This document shows positions 9,321 to 16,693 of a stretch of DNA of 64,000 nucleotides, piece after piece. Position 1 is the first letter of the stretch. Every line of letters begins with the position of its first letter. This stretch comes from Candidatus Zixiibacteriota bacterium (GTDB lineage: Bacteria; Zixibacteria; MSB-5A5; GN15; JAAZOE01): NCBI GenBank assembly GCA_036480375.1, contig JAZGGI010000003.1, positions 1-64,000 of the forward strand, given 5' to 3'. The notes beneath the pieces were generated by a model. The model made no database searches. It had not been told where the DNA came from and was given only the letters and a program-made list of their open reading frames with translations. The position numbers and the translations under genes are program-made.

Positions 9321-10142
9321 ATGCGCTACAATACGTTTAACGAAACTGCCCGAGAGTATGACAATATCGTAACTCCCTGCCGGGAGCATCAGGTCCGGAC
9401 TTTGGTCGAAGATTTGAAACTGACCGGAAATGAAAAAGTCCTGGATATCGGTTGCGGTTCGGGTCTTTTATCGCTGGAAGTTTTGAAAAAACTAAAAAGT
9501 CCGAAACAGTTTACCGGAATTGACCTGTCGGAAAAAATGCTTGCGTTGTGTCGCCGCAGACTTTGGAATAACGGATTTAAAGATATCGATTTAAAAATTG
9601 GCAATTCATTAGCATTGGAGTTTTCAGATGACTTTTTTGATGTTATTGTTTCTTCCAATGTACTTCCCTGGGTTGGTGATCAGGATGCTTTCATCGCGGA
9701 AGTCAAAAGGGCCCTCAGGCCCGGCGGATCGTTCGGCTTGATTGCGCTTCATACCGACGTCTACAAAGAATTTTTCAAAGTAATCGATGATGTTCGCGCC
9801 GTTTATCGAGATTGCTTCAACTGCAATTCGGTTCTGCAGGATATCGGCGTTTGCCTCGAGGATGTTAGTGGACATTGCCGGCGTCTGCAGTCGGCCGGAT
9901 TTCAGATTAGTCGCGGATATGTACTTTCCACCCAGGAACCGATTGACGCCGATGAATATGTTCGCCGTTTCAATGCCGTCACCGGAGAAACGCAGTTGAA
10001 CTCAGTCCCCGAAAACAAAAAAGATTTCATCCGACGTGAACTGTATAATCGCCTCCGCGGTAAAAACGGTAGTCTCAACGTCACCGAAGCGATCAATATC
10101 CTGATTTCAAAAAAAGCGGCAAATAGAACGGCGATGCAATAG
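9321..10142 (+). CDS. Class I SAM-dependent methyltransferase
   Basis: 273 residues. Rossmann-fold methyltransferase: motif I VLDIGCGSGLLSLEVL near residue 40, the acidic residue of motif II in FTGIDLSEKM, D-V-I-V-S-S-N-V-L-P-W (motif IV) and a post-motif R-A-L-R-P-G-G-S-F-G. This is the UbiE/Methyltransf_11 type. The substrate is not evident: the C-terminal 100 residues, which usually set specificity, resemble nothing I recognise. It starts 22 bp after cysK with a GAGGTGAC ribosome binding site, so the two are probably co-transcribed. That hints at a thiol or small-molecule substrate but does not prove it. Confidence 0.85.
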   Translation: MRYNTFNETAREYDNIVTPCREHQVRTLVEDLKLTGNEKVLDIGCGSGLLSLEVLKKLKSPKQFTGIDLSEKMLALCRRRLWNNGFKDIDLKIGNSLALEFSDDFFDVIVSSNVLPWVGDQDAFIAEVKRALRPGGSFGLIALHTDVYKEFFKVIDDVRAVYRDCFNCNSVLQDIGVCLEDVSGHCRRLQSAGFQISRGYVLSTQEPIDADEYVRRFNAVTGETQLNSVPENKKDFIRRELYNRLRGKNGSLNVTEAINILISKKAANRTAMQ

Positions 10143-10258
10143 GCTGACAATATAGTCTTGTGGAAAAGAGCCTAAAGGGCTCCTGCCAAAAAATTGCGCC
10201 TCATTGTCTATGTGCCAATCAGATGTCCAGAGGCTGTCCGGAAATACATTTTATGTAA

Positions 10259-10280
10259 CGACAACTCTCGAGTTGTCGTG
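10259..10280. repeat. Palindrome, CGACAACTC/GAGTTGTCG arms
   Basis: A near-perfect inverted repeat with 10-bp arms around a two-base centre. A related palindrome with CGACAACCC/GGGTTGTCG arms lies 87 bp further on (about 10347-10367). Both look like members of one short intergenic family. There is no T-run, so they are not obvious terminators for the methyltransferase gene, though the first lies only 117 bp past its stop. Confidence 0.75.
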
Positions 10281-10346
10281 GCAACTTTCGCCTGTTCCCC
10301 TTTTGAGAGGGGTGCCCGAAGGGCGGGGTGTGTTAGTCTTGCGTAG

Positions 10347-10367
10347 CGACAACCCTCGGGTTGTCGT
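10347..10367. repeat. Palindrome, CGACAACCC/GGGTTGTCG arms
   Basis: Inverted repeat with nine-base arms around a short centre. It is a sequence variant of the palindrome at 10259, with compensating changes (CTC/GAG to CCC/GGG). This suggests that the hairpin, rather than the exact sequence, is conserved. Confidence 0.7.
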
Positions 10368-10419
10368 CCAAATCCATCATCTTATCATTGCGAGCGAACA
10401 TAGTGAGCGCGGCAATCTA

Positions 10420-10514
10420 TGGTTTAAAGTTATCCACATATTCATTTTTTAAAATTCTTTGTATATCCTAATCCCTATTTAGGTTACAGCGAATTGGGTT
10501 CGTTTTGTCCTTTT
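10420..10514 (+). repeat. 95-bp dispersed element, copy A
   Basis: It begins TGGTTTAAAGTTATCCAC and ends with a 31-base block (10484-10514) starting TTACAGCGAATTGGG, with 46 bases between. The inverted copy at 25058-25152 has the same two blocks (the first with one difference, the second identical) and exactly 46 bases between them, although that middle has diverged. Equal spacing shows that these are homologous elements and not chance matches. Confidence 0.85.
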
Positions 10515-10536
10515 CGCAGGCTGGGGCCTGTTTTCT

Positions 10537-10588
10537 GCTGTCGGGGATGTCATCCCTTTTTGGCTGTCGGGGATGTAATCCCTTTTTG
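10537..10588 (+). repeat. Tandem 26-bp repeat
   Basis: Two direct copies of a 26-mer beginning GCTGTCGGGGATGT and ending ATCCCTTTTTG, differing at one base (C or A). A partial third copy (GCTGTCGCATAGATGG) follows, and a similar fragment (GGCTGTCGCGTAGATGA) lies near 10739. Each unit contains GGGAT...ATCCC and could fold on itself. Confidence 0.8.
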
Positions 10589-10610
10589 GCTGTCGCATAG
10601 ATGGCCTACC

Positions 10611-10640
10611 GTCGGTTCGCCGCTTCGCTAAGGAACCGAC
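10611..10640. repeat. Hairpin with GTCGGTTC/GAACCGAC arms
   Basis: A perfect 8-bp inverted repeat separated by 14 bases. It falls inside the repeat cluster, between the tandem 26-mers and the first 61-bp repeat. There is no adjacent T-run on either strand, so a terminator role is not supported. Confidence 0.65.
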
Positions 10641-10659
10641 GGAACAGTGAGCAACTTCT

Positions 10660-10720
10660 AAAATGGGTTTGTTTCCTCAGATTAACGTTTTTGGTCATAT
10701 CAAGTCGGTGGTGATTACGA
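10660..10720 (+). repeat. 61-bp direct repeat, first copy
   Basis: It begins AAAATGGGTTTGTTTCCTCA and ends GGTG(G/T)T(G/A)ATTACGA. The second copy lies exactly 150 bp downstream (10810-10870) with only a handful of differences. The sequences between the copies are not repeated, so this is a duplicated module and not a tandem array. Confidence 0.85.
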
Positions 10721-10809
10721 CAGGCAAAGGCCTGTTTTTGGCTGTCGCGTAGATGACCCGGATTTTTGGCCAAAGTTTTGATGACCGGCATGTGTCCACA
10801 TTTGCCGGG

Positions 10810-10870
10810 AAAATGGGTTTGTTTCCTCAGATTAACGTTTTGGGTCATATCAAACCGGTGTTAATTACGA
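10810..10870 (+). repeat. 61-bp direct repeat, second copy
   Basis: Second copy of the module at 10660, starting with the same AAAATGGGTTTGTTTCCTCA. Differences are at the G-run after ACGTTT and near CAAACCGGTG (CAAGTCGGTG in copy one). Read on the minus strand, both copies encode the same NVNLRKQTHF string, but no larger protein frame supports coding. Confidence 0.85.
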
Positions 10871-11108
10871 ATTCTTTTAGGAAACTCACCGTTTTGCTTT
10901 ATTGTATTTCGCATCATTAACGACTCCATCCAATAATTATCCTCACCAAAAGAGGGGAACTCGTAATTAAAGGTAACTTTGAAAGAAAAATGTGATTGCG
11001 ATTATCAGATAAATGGTCTATTATTAAATGCATTTGAGGAAATACTGGTTTGTCAAGTGATAAATCATTCCTCATGTCATTAGACGCGGAGTACCAAGGA
11101 TGAGATGA

Positions 11109-11918
11109 ATGACTGATAATCCTGATATTTTATATAAATATAGAGATTGGCATGTTGAAAAACACAGGCGAATCTTAAGCCATAATAAAATATTTTTCAC
11201 ATCCGCTCGAAATTTCAATGACCCATTTGATGGCACTATACCGTTACGATATGATAAAGGCTCGAGACAAGAAATTAGTGATAAATACAGTGATCGTATA
11301 AATAAAGATAATCCTAATCTGAATCGAATCCAGAAAAGAGATCTTGCAAAGAAATGGCGTAAGAAAGGGCTTTTAAGAAATCGTACGCACATTAAAATGA
11401 CTCAAGATATGACAAGAGAGCAACTATTTAATGACTTTGGCATTTTTTCATTATCTGCTGAGTGTTTAAATATCTTACTCTGGACTCATTATTCCAATTC
11501 TCACAGAGGCTTTTGTGTCGGATTCGATATGCAGAAGTTAGATAATATGAGAAACGACCCACTTTATTACGCTGACAATTTAATTGATATTCATAAAGTA
11601 GAATACGAGATCGACTACCCTCTCTTCAACCCATACAAAATGGATGATGAGGAAATAACTCAGAAGCCATTAATTACTAAATCGTCTGCATGGAGTTATG
11701 AAAATGAATATAGGCTAATTCTCTTTGATAAAACGAATGTAGAAATTGATTTATTGGATGAGATAATTGCTGAGGTATATTTGGGTTGCAAGATATCACC
11801 AGAGGATAAGGAACAGATTATTGATGCCTTGCAAAAACGGAAAAATCGGCCAGAGTTATTTATAACAAAAATGCAAGAAAATAGTTTTGGATTAATTAAA
11901 GAGTCCATAGATTATTGA
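11109..11918 (+). CDS. DUF2971 domain protein
   Basis: 269 residues of the DUF2971 family, whose function is unknown. Visible family marks are the N-terminal L-Y-K-Y-R-D-W and F-F-T-S-A-R-N-F-N-D-P-F-D-G, the central FSLSAECLNILLWTHYSNSHRGFCVGF, and K-S-S-A-W-S-Y-E-N-E-Y-R-L-I. The start is supported by AAGGA eight bases before the ATG. It stands alone between two repeat-rich stretches and is clearly AT-richer than the flanking genes. DUF2971 genes are commonly found scattered in accessory DNA and sometimes beside phage-defence genes. Here there is no partner, so no function is proposed. Confidence 0.82.
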   Translation: MTDNPDILYKYRDWHVEKHRRILSHNKIFFTSARNFNDPFDGTIPLRYDKGSRQEISDKYSDRINKDNPNLNRIQKRDLAKKWRKKGLLRNRTHIKMTQDMTREQLFNDFGIFSLSAECLNILLWTHYSNSHRGFCVGFDMQKLDNMRNDPLYYADNLIDIHKVEYEIDYPLFNPYKMDDEEITQKPLITKSSAWSYENEYRLILFDKTNVEIDLLDEIIAEVYLGCKISPEDKEQIIDALQKRKNRPELFITKMQENSFGLIKESIDY

Positions 11919-11932
11919 AAAATAACCTCAAT

Positions 11933-11955
11933 GTCGAAACCGCGGGGGTTTCGAC
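11933..11955. repeat. GTCGAAACC hairpin repeat
   Basis: Nine-base arms GTCGAAACC/GGTTTCGAC around GCGGG, followed by CTGCTAC. A degenerate relative at 13436-13461 reads GCGAAACCGCAGGGATTTCTACCTAC. They appear to be members of a short dispersed intergenic family. This copy lies 15 bp after the DUF2971 stop codon and could act as a weak transcription barrier, but it has no T-run. Confidence 0.7.
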
Positions 11956-11999
11956 CTGCTACTGCCAGTACTGCCGCAAACAACGAACGTCATGAACAA

Positions 12000-12197
12000 T
12001 TACATCCATCTGAAGTGTCGAAATGCTCTTTCGATACAAGGCTGTTTTTTCGAAGGGCACGGCTTGACACGCTTTTTGGGTGGAGTTCGTATCAAGGGGA
12101 TTTTATTAATTTCCTTGCAGTGCCCGATCCAACATGTCTGGGGCACAAACCCACAGTGGCTCCGTACCCATTCTTGAATATCTTTATATGTAGCCAT
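12000..12197 (-). CDS. Conserved small protein (MATYKDIQEWV type)
   Basis: 65 residues: N-terminal MATYKDIQEWVRSHCGFVPQ, then TCWIGHCKEINKIPL, a basic middle (KKRVKPCPSKK) and C-terminal IERAFRHFRWM. The pattern YKDIQ...GFVP.TCWIAH.KE...NPCP...I..A..HF is one I recognise from many short uncharacterised bacterial proteins of 60-75 residues; the compact helical composition suggests a small nucleic-acid-binding fold. The start has a strong ribosome binding site (GGGAGG, six bases before the ATG), which argues that it is translated. Four Cys and several His could bind a metal. The function is unknown. It is monocistronic and lies in repeat-rich DNA. Confidence 0.75.
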   Translation of the reverse strand: MATYKDIQEWVRSHCGFVPQTCWIGHCKEINKIPLIRTPPKKRVKPCPSKKQPCIERAFRHFRWM

Positions 12198-12217
12198 ACT
12201 TAACCTCCCGATATTAC

Positions 12218-13276
12218 TTAAATCTTAATAGTTATCCCAAGCGTGGAAGTGCCGTGATTATTTTCGGCTTCGTATTTTATCGCGTCGTGAATAATAGACG
12301 GCGGTTGTTTATCGTAATTGTAATTATAGCCCAGGGTAAGGCTGACATTGCCGTTACCGTGCTTATCTTCTTTTAGTGATAATTCAGCTTTGAATTCGGC
12401 ATCGACTCGAATATCATCGAAATCTACAAATTGGCCCTTAAAAGCGGCGGCTTTGACAAAACAAAGGCCTGTGATTTTTAAATCCTCGGTGGCCCGGTAT
12501 ATGAGCGACTGATATGCGACAAGACGATATAGTGTTTCGGATGGGATGGAAAAGGAGGTATCGATATCATTTATGGTCTCTACAATATCTTCCGGATGTT
12601 CTATCTCCTTAAATAGCGTAAGCGCCAAACCAATCCTTAATCGGCTATCTCGTTTTTTAATGGTGGACAGAGCGGTTTTCACATAAGGACTCAATGTACT
12701 CGTATCAGTTGCTAACATCTGCGTTTTCAAATGTTCAATTATTTTAGTATCCTTATCCGTTATCAAACCGAATAGATGGTTTTCCCATTTGGCGCCAAAA
12801 CCTATTTCAATCCTTTGATGAATGCCCAAATAACTATCTTTGAATTTTTCAATAAATGTGTACAATTCAATGTTCGGGTGAACGTAATAATCATAATTGA
12901 GCCGATATTTGGTTACATCATCTTCGACTTCTCCGTCTTCATAGCGCAGATGACCGGCTGCCTTAAATCGTAATTGCCCTGGATATTGGCCTTTGGTGAT
13001 ATTCACGGCACTGCTAAGATTGGTAGTGTTTTTGTCTCCGGCATCGTCGCTTTTGAAGCTCCCGGTAATCGACATCGTCAATTTATTTCTACTGTCTTCT
13101 TCCACCTTTAATAACAGCATTAGGCTATCGCAAGCGGATAATCCGGCGTCTTCTAAGGTCTTACCCCGAACGCATTCATAAATGCTTTCTTCGGTTATAC
13201 TTTCCTGTGCCAGCGACACCGATGCACTGACGAATATTATCAACGCCATCAGGCTTATTAGCCACAAATTACGCAT
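12218..13276 (-). CDS. Secreted, probably outer-membrane beta-rich protein of unknown function
   Basis: 352 residues. A signal peptide (MRNLWLISLMALIIFVSASVSLAQ) is followed by alternating polar/hydrophobic strands such as QLRFKAAGHLRYEDGE, YRLNYDYYVHPNIELYTFIEKF, FGAKWENHLFGLI and a terminal STLGITIKI, the pattern of an outer-membrane beta-barrel of the DUF481 kind. I choose the ATG at 13276 because AGGAGG sits six bases upstream; a GTG two codons earlier is also in frame. It lacks the YPNPY-type C-terminal sorting domain found in other secreted proteins here. The start follows a 250-bp intergenic space with a degenerate repeat at 13436-13461. Confidence 0.75.
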   Translation of the reverse strand: MRNLWLISLMALIIFVSASVSLAQESITEESIYECVRGKTLEDAGLSACDSLMLLLKVEEDSRNKLTMSITGSFKSDDAGDKNTTNLSSAVNITKGQYPGQLRFKAAGHLRYEDGEVEDDVTKYRLNYDYYVHPNIELYTFIEKFKDSYLGIHQRIEIGFGAKWENHLFGLITDKDTKIIEHLKTQMLATDTSTLSPYVKTALSTIKKRDSRLRIGLALTLFKEIEHPEDIVETINDIDTSFSIPSETLYRLVAYQSLIYRATEDLKITGLCFVKAAAFKGQFVDFDDIRVDAEFKAELSLKEDKHGNGNVSLTLGYNYNYDKQPPSIIHDAIKYEAENNHGTSTLGITIKI

Positions 13277-13435
13277 AATCACCCTCCTTAGGCCGATTCG
13301 TCCTTAAAGATAATTATCTATATATTTGTAATTTATCTTCAATTACGTTACAATAGTTGTTACAACAATAAAATAATATTCGAGATTAGTCAAGAATATT
13401 TATTGTATTTAGAATATAAAATTCAAATCCCATTG

Positions 13436-13461
13436 GCGAAACCGCAGGGATTTCTACCTAC
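13436..13461. repeat. Degenerate copy of the GTCGAAACC hairpin repeat
   Basis: It reads GCGAAACCGCAGGG then ATTTCTACCTAC, matching the hairpin at 11933 in order and spacing but with mismatches in the right arm. It lies between topA (stop at 13529) and the secreted-protein gene. No terminator was resolved for topA. Confidence 0.55.
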
Positions 13462-13528
13462 AAGATAAAAAAAAGGCTTGATCTCGCGCATTTTTTGAGT
13501 ATTTGAGTTTTGTATATCTGACTATTGA

Positions 13529-15796
13529 TTACTTGCTGACGGCTTCTTTGGCGGGTTGGGGGAATGAAACTGTTTTGCATTTGGGGCAGTAATGATGCAG
13601 GCCTTTGGCTTTGGTTTCTTTTTCGACGATGTAGGCATGACCGCAGGCTTTGCATTTTTTGTCAACCGGTTTGCTCCATGAGGCAAAATCGCATTTGGGA
13701 TATTTGCTGCAGCCATAAAACGGCCGGCCTCGTTTGGTTTTGCGCTCGACAATTTCACCTTTGCAATTATCATTGGGACATGGTACGCCGGTCGTAATGG
13801 CCATGGTGTGTTTGCATTTGGGATAGTTGGTGCAACCGAGAAATTTTCCGAATCGACCGTTTTTAATCTGCATATTGGCGCCGCATTTTTCGCAGATTAC
13901 GTCGGTTTCGATACCGTTTTCTTCCTCTTCGAGAGGCTTGGTCGTTTTGCATTCGGGATAATTGCTGCAGGCCATGAAGCGGCCGTTGCGGCCCCATTTG
14001 ATAATCATGGGCGAGCCGCAGTTTTCACATTTTTCGTCGGTCTGTTCGGTTAAGGATTCTTTTATCTCTTTGGCTTTGCCTTTGAGAGTTGCCATTTTTA
14101 GCGAGAAGGGATCATAGAATTCGTGAAGAACGTCTGTCCAGACAATCTTGCCTTCCTCGATTTCGTCGAGTTCATCTTCCATGCTGGCAGTAAATGAAAC
14201 ATCAAAAAGATGATTGAGATTATCTACCAGAATTTTCGTAACCGTAAAACCGAGCTCAGTTGGTATCAAGCGGCGTTCAGTCAAATCTACGTATTTTCGG
14301 GACTTCAGAGTCGCAATAGTCTGCGCATAGGTTGAGGGTCGGCCGATACCTTTGGCTTCCATTTCTTTTACCAGCGACGCTTCGGAGAAACGCGGCGGCG
14401 GTTTGGTAAAATGCTGGCTGGGATCGAATTTTCTGGCTTTGACTTCTTCCCCGATTTCCAACGGCGGGATTTCTTTTTTATCTTTATTATTTCCGTTTTT
14501 GCCGTTGCCGTTAGTTTCACTTTCCTTATAAATCTTCAGATAGCCGTCGAATTTCAGGTTGAGCGAACTGGCCCGGAAGAGAAACTCGTCGGCGGTGATA
14601 TCAACCGAGACGGTATCGTAAACGGCCGGTTCCATCTGGGAGGCGATAAAGCGATCCCAGATTAATGTATAAAGCGCAAGGCGATCTTTGGTGAGAGCCT
14701 TCTTTATTTTATCGGGGCTGTATTCAAGATAAGTCGGGCGAATCGCTTCATGAGCGTCCTGGGCCGATTTTTTAGTTTTGAAGAAGCGCGGCTTTTCGGG
14801 CAGATATTTATTGCCGAATTTTCTCTTGATATATTCGCGGGCGCCGTTGATGGCGTCGGGCTCAACGCGGACCGAATCGGTACGCATATAGGTGATAAGT
14901 CCGACGGTTCCTTCGTCGTTTTTGAGGTCGATGCCTTCGTATAATGCCTGCGCGACGCGCATAGTTTTATTCGGAGCGAAACCGAGCTTTGTGGCCGCAT
15001 CCTGCTGCAGGGTTGAAGTAATAAAAGGCGGCAGGGGATATCTTTTTTTGGTCCCGATTTTGATATCGGAGATTTCAAATTTTTTGGTCTGGAGGATTTT
15101 GAGAATATTGTCGGTAGTTTCTTTATCGGGCAGTTCCGATTTTTTATTTTTAATTTTGGCCAGCCTGGCCGTGAAAGTCTGTTTTTTCTTATTGGCGAAT
15201 TCGGCTTCGATTTCCCAGTATTCGCGGGGGACAAAATCAAGAACTTCCCGTTCACGCTCGCAGATTATTCGCAAGGCTACCGATTGCACGCGGCCGGCCG
15301 AGAGGCCCATTGCGATAGTCTTCCACAAGAAAGGTGAGACTTCATATCCGACCAGACGGTCAAGAATACGACGCGCCTGCTGGGCGTTGACCAGATTAAT
15401 ATCGATCTCGCGAGCATGATTGAAAGCTTCAGTCACGGCCTTTTTGGTAATAGCATTGAAAGCGACGCGACTGATGGGAGCAGTAATTCTCCGGTCTTTT
15501 TTCAGGCTATTGGCGACATGCCACGCGATAGCTTCGCCCTCGCGGTCGGGATCGGGAGCCAGATAAATATTTTCGGCTTTTTGGGCGGCAGCGCGAAGCT
15601 CTTTTATGATCTTATCTTTGCCGTCAATGACGACATAATCAGGTTCAAATTCATTTTCGACATCAACGCCGGTCTTTGATTTGGGTAAATCAATAATATG
15701 CCCGACGGTAGCTTTAACATCGAAGGTCCGACCAAGAAATTTCTTTAATGTTTTTGACTTAGCCGGAGACTCAACTATCAATAGATTCTTCGCCAT
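13529..15796 (-). CDS. topA: DNA topoisomerase I
   Basis: 755 residues. Type IA topoisomerase that relaxes negative supercoils. The TOPRIM domain starts at residue 4 (LLIVESPAKSKTL) with D-P-D-R-E-G-E-A near residue 80. The active-site Tyr lies in GLITYMRTDSVR, and GIGRPSTYAQTI marks the end of the core. Four C-terminal C4 zinc-ribbon repeats follow (CENCGSPM, CEKCGANM, CPNDNCKG, CKACGHAY), typical for long bacterial TopA. The start overlaps rpoZ by 26 bp and its ribosome binding site is weak, so translation is probably coupled. Usually this operon continues with coaBC/priA; topA as the last gene is less common. Confidence 0.96.
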   Translation of the reverse strand: MAKNLLIVESPAKSKTLKKFLGRTFDVKATVGHIIDLPKSKTGVDVENEFEPDYVVIDGKDKIIKELRAAAQKAENIYLAPDPDREGEAIAWHVANSLKKDRRITAPISRVAFNAITKKAVTEAFNHAREIDINLVNAQQARRILDRLVGYEVSPFLWKTIAMGLSAGRVQSVALRIICEREREVLDFVPREYWEIEAEFANKKKQTFTARLAKIKNKKSELPDKETTDNILKILQTKKFEISDIKIGTKKRYPLPPFITSTLQQDAATKLGFAPNKTMRVAQALYEGIDLKNDEGTVGLITYMRTDSVRVEPDAINGAREYIKRKFGNKYLPEKPRFFKTKKSAQDAHEAIRPTYLEYSPDKIKKALTKDRLALYTLIWDRFIASQMEPAVYDTVSVDITADEFLFRASSLNLKFDGYLKIYKESETNGNGKNGNNKDKKEIPPLEIGEEVKARKFDPSQHFTKPPPRFSEASLVKEMEAKGIGRPSTYAQTIATLKSRKYVDLTERRLIPTELGFTVTKILVDNLNHLFDVSFTASMEDELDEIEEGKIVWTDVLHEFYDPFSLKMATLKGKAKEIKESLTEQTDEKCENCGSPMIIKWGRNGRFMACSNYPECKTTKPLEEEENGIETDVICEKCGANMQIKNGRFGKFLGCTNYPKCKHTMAITTGVPCPNDNCKGEIVERKTKRGRPFYGCSKYPKCDFASWSKPVDKKCKACGHAYIVEKETKAKGLHHYCPKCKTVSFPQPAKEAVSK

Positions 15797-16022
15797 TGGA
15801 GTCTGTCTTTATCGTGACCTTTCCTTCGAGGCAGTCTTTTAATGCTCGAAAAGTGACTTTTCGACCGTCAATTTCAATTTTGTCGGCATTTTCTTTTGAT
15901 AACATTTCCAATTTCGCCAAGTGAATATCGTTTAATTGGCGAGCTCGCTGGGAAGCAACCAAAACCGCTTGATAACGGTTTTCAGTCATCTCATATAATG
16001 TATCGAGCGGTACAAATCCCAT
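15771..16022 (-). CDS. rpoZ: RNA polymerase omega subunit
   Basis: 83 residues from the ATG at 16022, which has a strong AGGAGG site upstream; a longer in-frame version starting at 16100 overlaps the end of gmk and is unlikely. The sequence LYEMTENRYQAVLVASQRARQLN is the omega signature, and D-G-R-K-V-T-F-R-A-L-K-D-C resembles the family C-terminus. Omega aids assembly of the beta-prime subunit. The gene order yicC-gmk-rpoZ is conserved across many phyla and supports the call. Confidence 0.93.
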   Translation of the reverse strand: MGFVPLDTLYEMTENRYQAVLVASQRARQLNDIHLAKLEMLSKENADKIEIDGRKVTFRALKDCLEGKVTIKTDSNGEESIDS

Positions 16023-16059
16023 ATATTCTCCTCCTGCATTCCTATTTTCGATTGATTGC

Positions 16060-16683
16060 CTACTCAGGAACCATATAGGTCCTCGAATTGTTCCGCCCAA
16101 AATAGGTAACGCCGACCGTCCATGATTTAATCATATAGTCGGCAGCGGACACAGCTTCATTAATGTTTTTATTTACTATAACATAGTTAAATTGTCTGAA
16201 TTTTTCATTTTCCTTGATGGCATTTTGGAGCCTGATTTCCATCTGGGCCCGGGTTTCCGTACCCCTCCTTTTCAATCTCTTCTTCAGTTCTCTAATTGAC
16301 GGCGGGCGGATAAACAACGACAAGGCTTCCGGATATTTCTTTTTGATACTGGCGGCTCCTTTGACATCCACGTCCAGGAGTATAACTCCCCCCTTCCTAA
16401 CGACTTGCTCAAGCTGCTTGCGGGGCGTGCCGTAATAATAAAGATGTACTCTGGCCGATTCCGCGAAAAAATCTTTCTCTCGAAGTTTTATAAATTCTTC
16501 CCGGTCAACAAAATAATATTGGCGGCCGTGGATTTCGCCTTTTCGCTTCTCGCGAGTTGTGTACGAAACTGAAAATTGCCAGTTTCTGTTTTTCCTGATT
16601 AATTTCCGGCAGATAGTCGTTTTGCCGCCTCCGGATGGCGAGGAGATAATAACGATTTTCCCTTTTTTTGCCGCTTTACCCAC
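16060..16683 (-). CDS. gmk: Guanylate kinase
   Basis: 207 residues from a GTG at 16683. ATP-dependent phosphorylation of GMP to GDP. P-loop SSPSGGGKTT, the GMP-binding region SYTTREKRKGEIHGRQYYFV, E-S-A-R-V-H-L-Y-Y-Y-G-T-P, V-I-L-L-D-V-D-V-K-G-A, and the lid R-R-G-T-E-T are all present. A longer frame starts at a TTG at 16731 inside yicC. I prefer the GTG because it lies just after the yicC stop, has AAGG eight bases upstream, and gives the usual length of ~205 residues. Second gene of yicC-gmk-rpoZ-topA. Confidence 0.93.
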   Translation of the reverse strand: MGKAAKKGKIVIISSPSGGGKTTICRKLIRKNRNWQFSVSYTTREKRKGEIHGRQYYFVDREEFIKLREKDFFAESARVHLYYYGTPRKQLEQVVRKGGVILLDVDVKGAASIKKKYPEALSLFIRPPSIRELKKRLKRRGTETRAQMEIRLQNAIKENEKFRQFNYVIVNKNINEAVSAADYMIKSWTVGVTYFGRNNSRTYMVPE

Positions 16684-16693
16684 CGATTTTGCC

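Larger units (their letters stand above)
10143..11108 (+). repeat. Repeat-dense intergenic region
   Basis: About 965 bp with no convincing gene. It is a mosaic of short elements: palindromes with CGACAAC/GTTGTCG arms, a segment resembling the ATTGCGAGCGA...GGCAATCT type repeat (about 10387-10418), a CCCCTTTTGAGAGGGG segment near 10296, the 95-bp element at 10420, tandem 26-mers, a hairpin with GTCGGTTC arms and a 61-bp sequence present twice 150 bp apart. Short open frames crossing it (10204-10452 and 10606-10848) are by-products of these repeats. The last ~240 bp before the DUF2971 gene are plain AT-rich sequence. Confidence 0.8.

Noticed and set aside
10204-10452. Possible gene of 82 residues
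   Set aside because: It runs across palindromic repeats, has no ribosome binding site and no family match.
10606-10848. Possible gene of 80 residues
   Set aside because: It is made of the 61-bp repeats and intervening hairpins; the repeated peptide is a result of DNA duplication.
10537-10870. CRISPR-like array in the repeat cluster
   Set aside because: The 26-mers are tandem without spacers, and the 61-bp module occurs only twice at a 150-bp distance. No cas genes are present.
14892-15419. Long frames opposite or out of phase with topA
   Set aside because: They shadow the topA coding sequence and show no family features.
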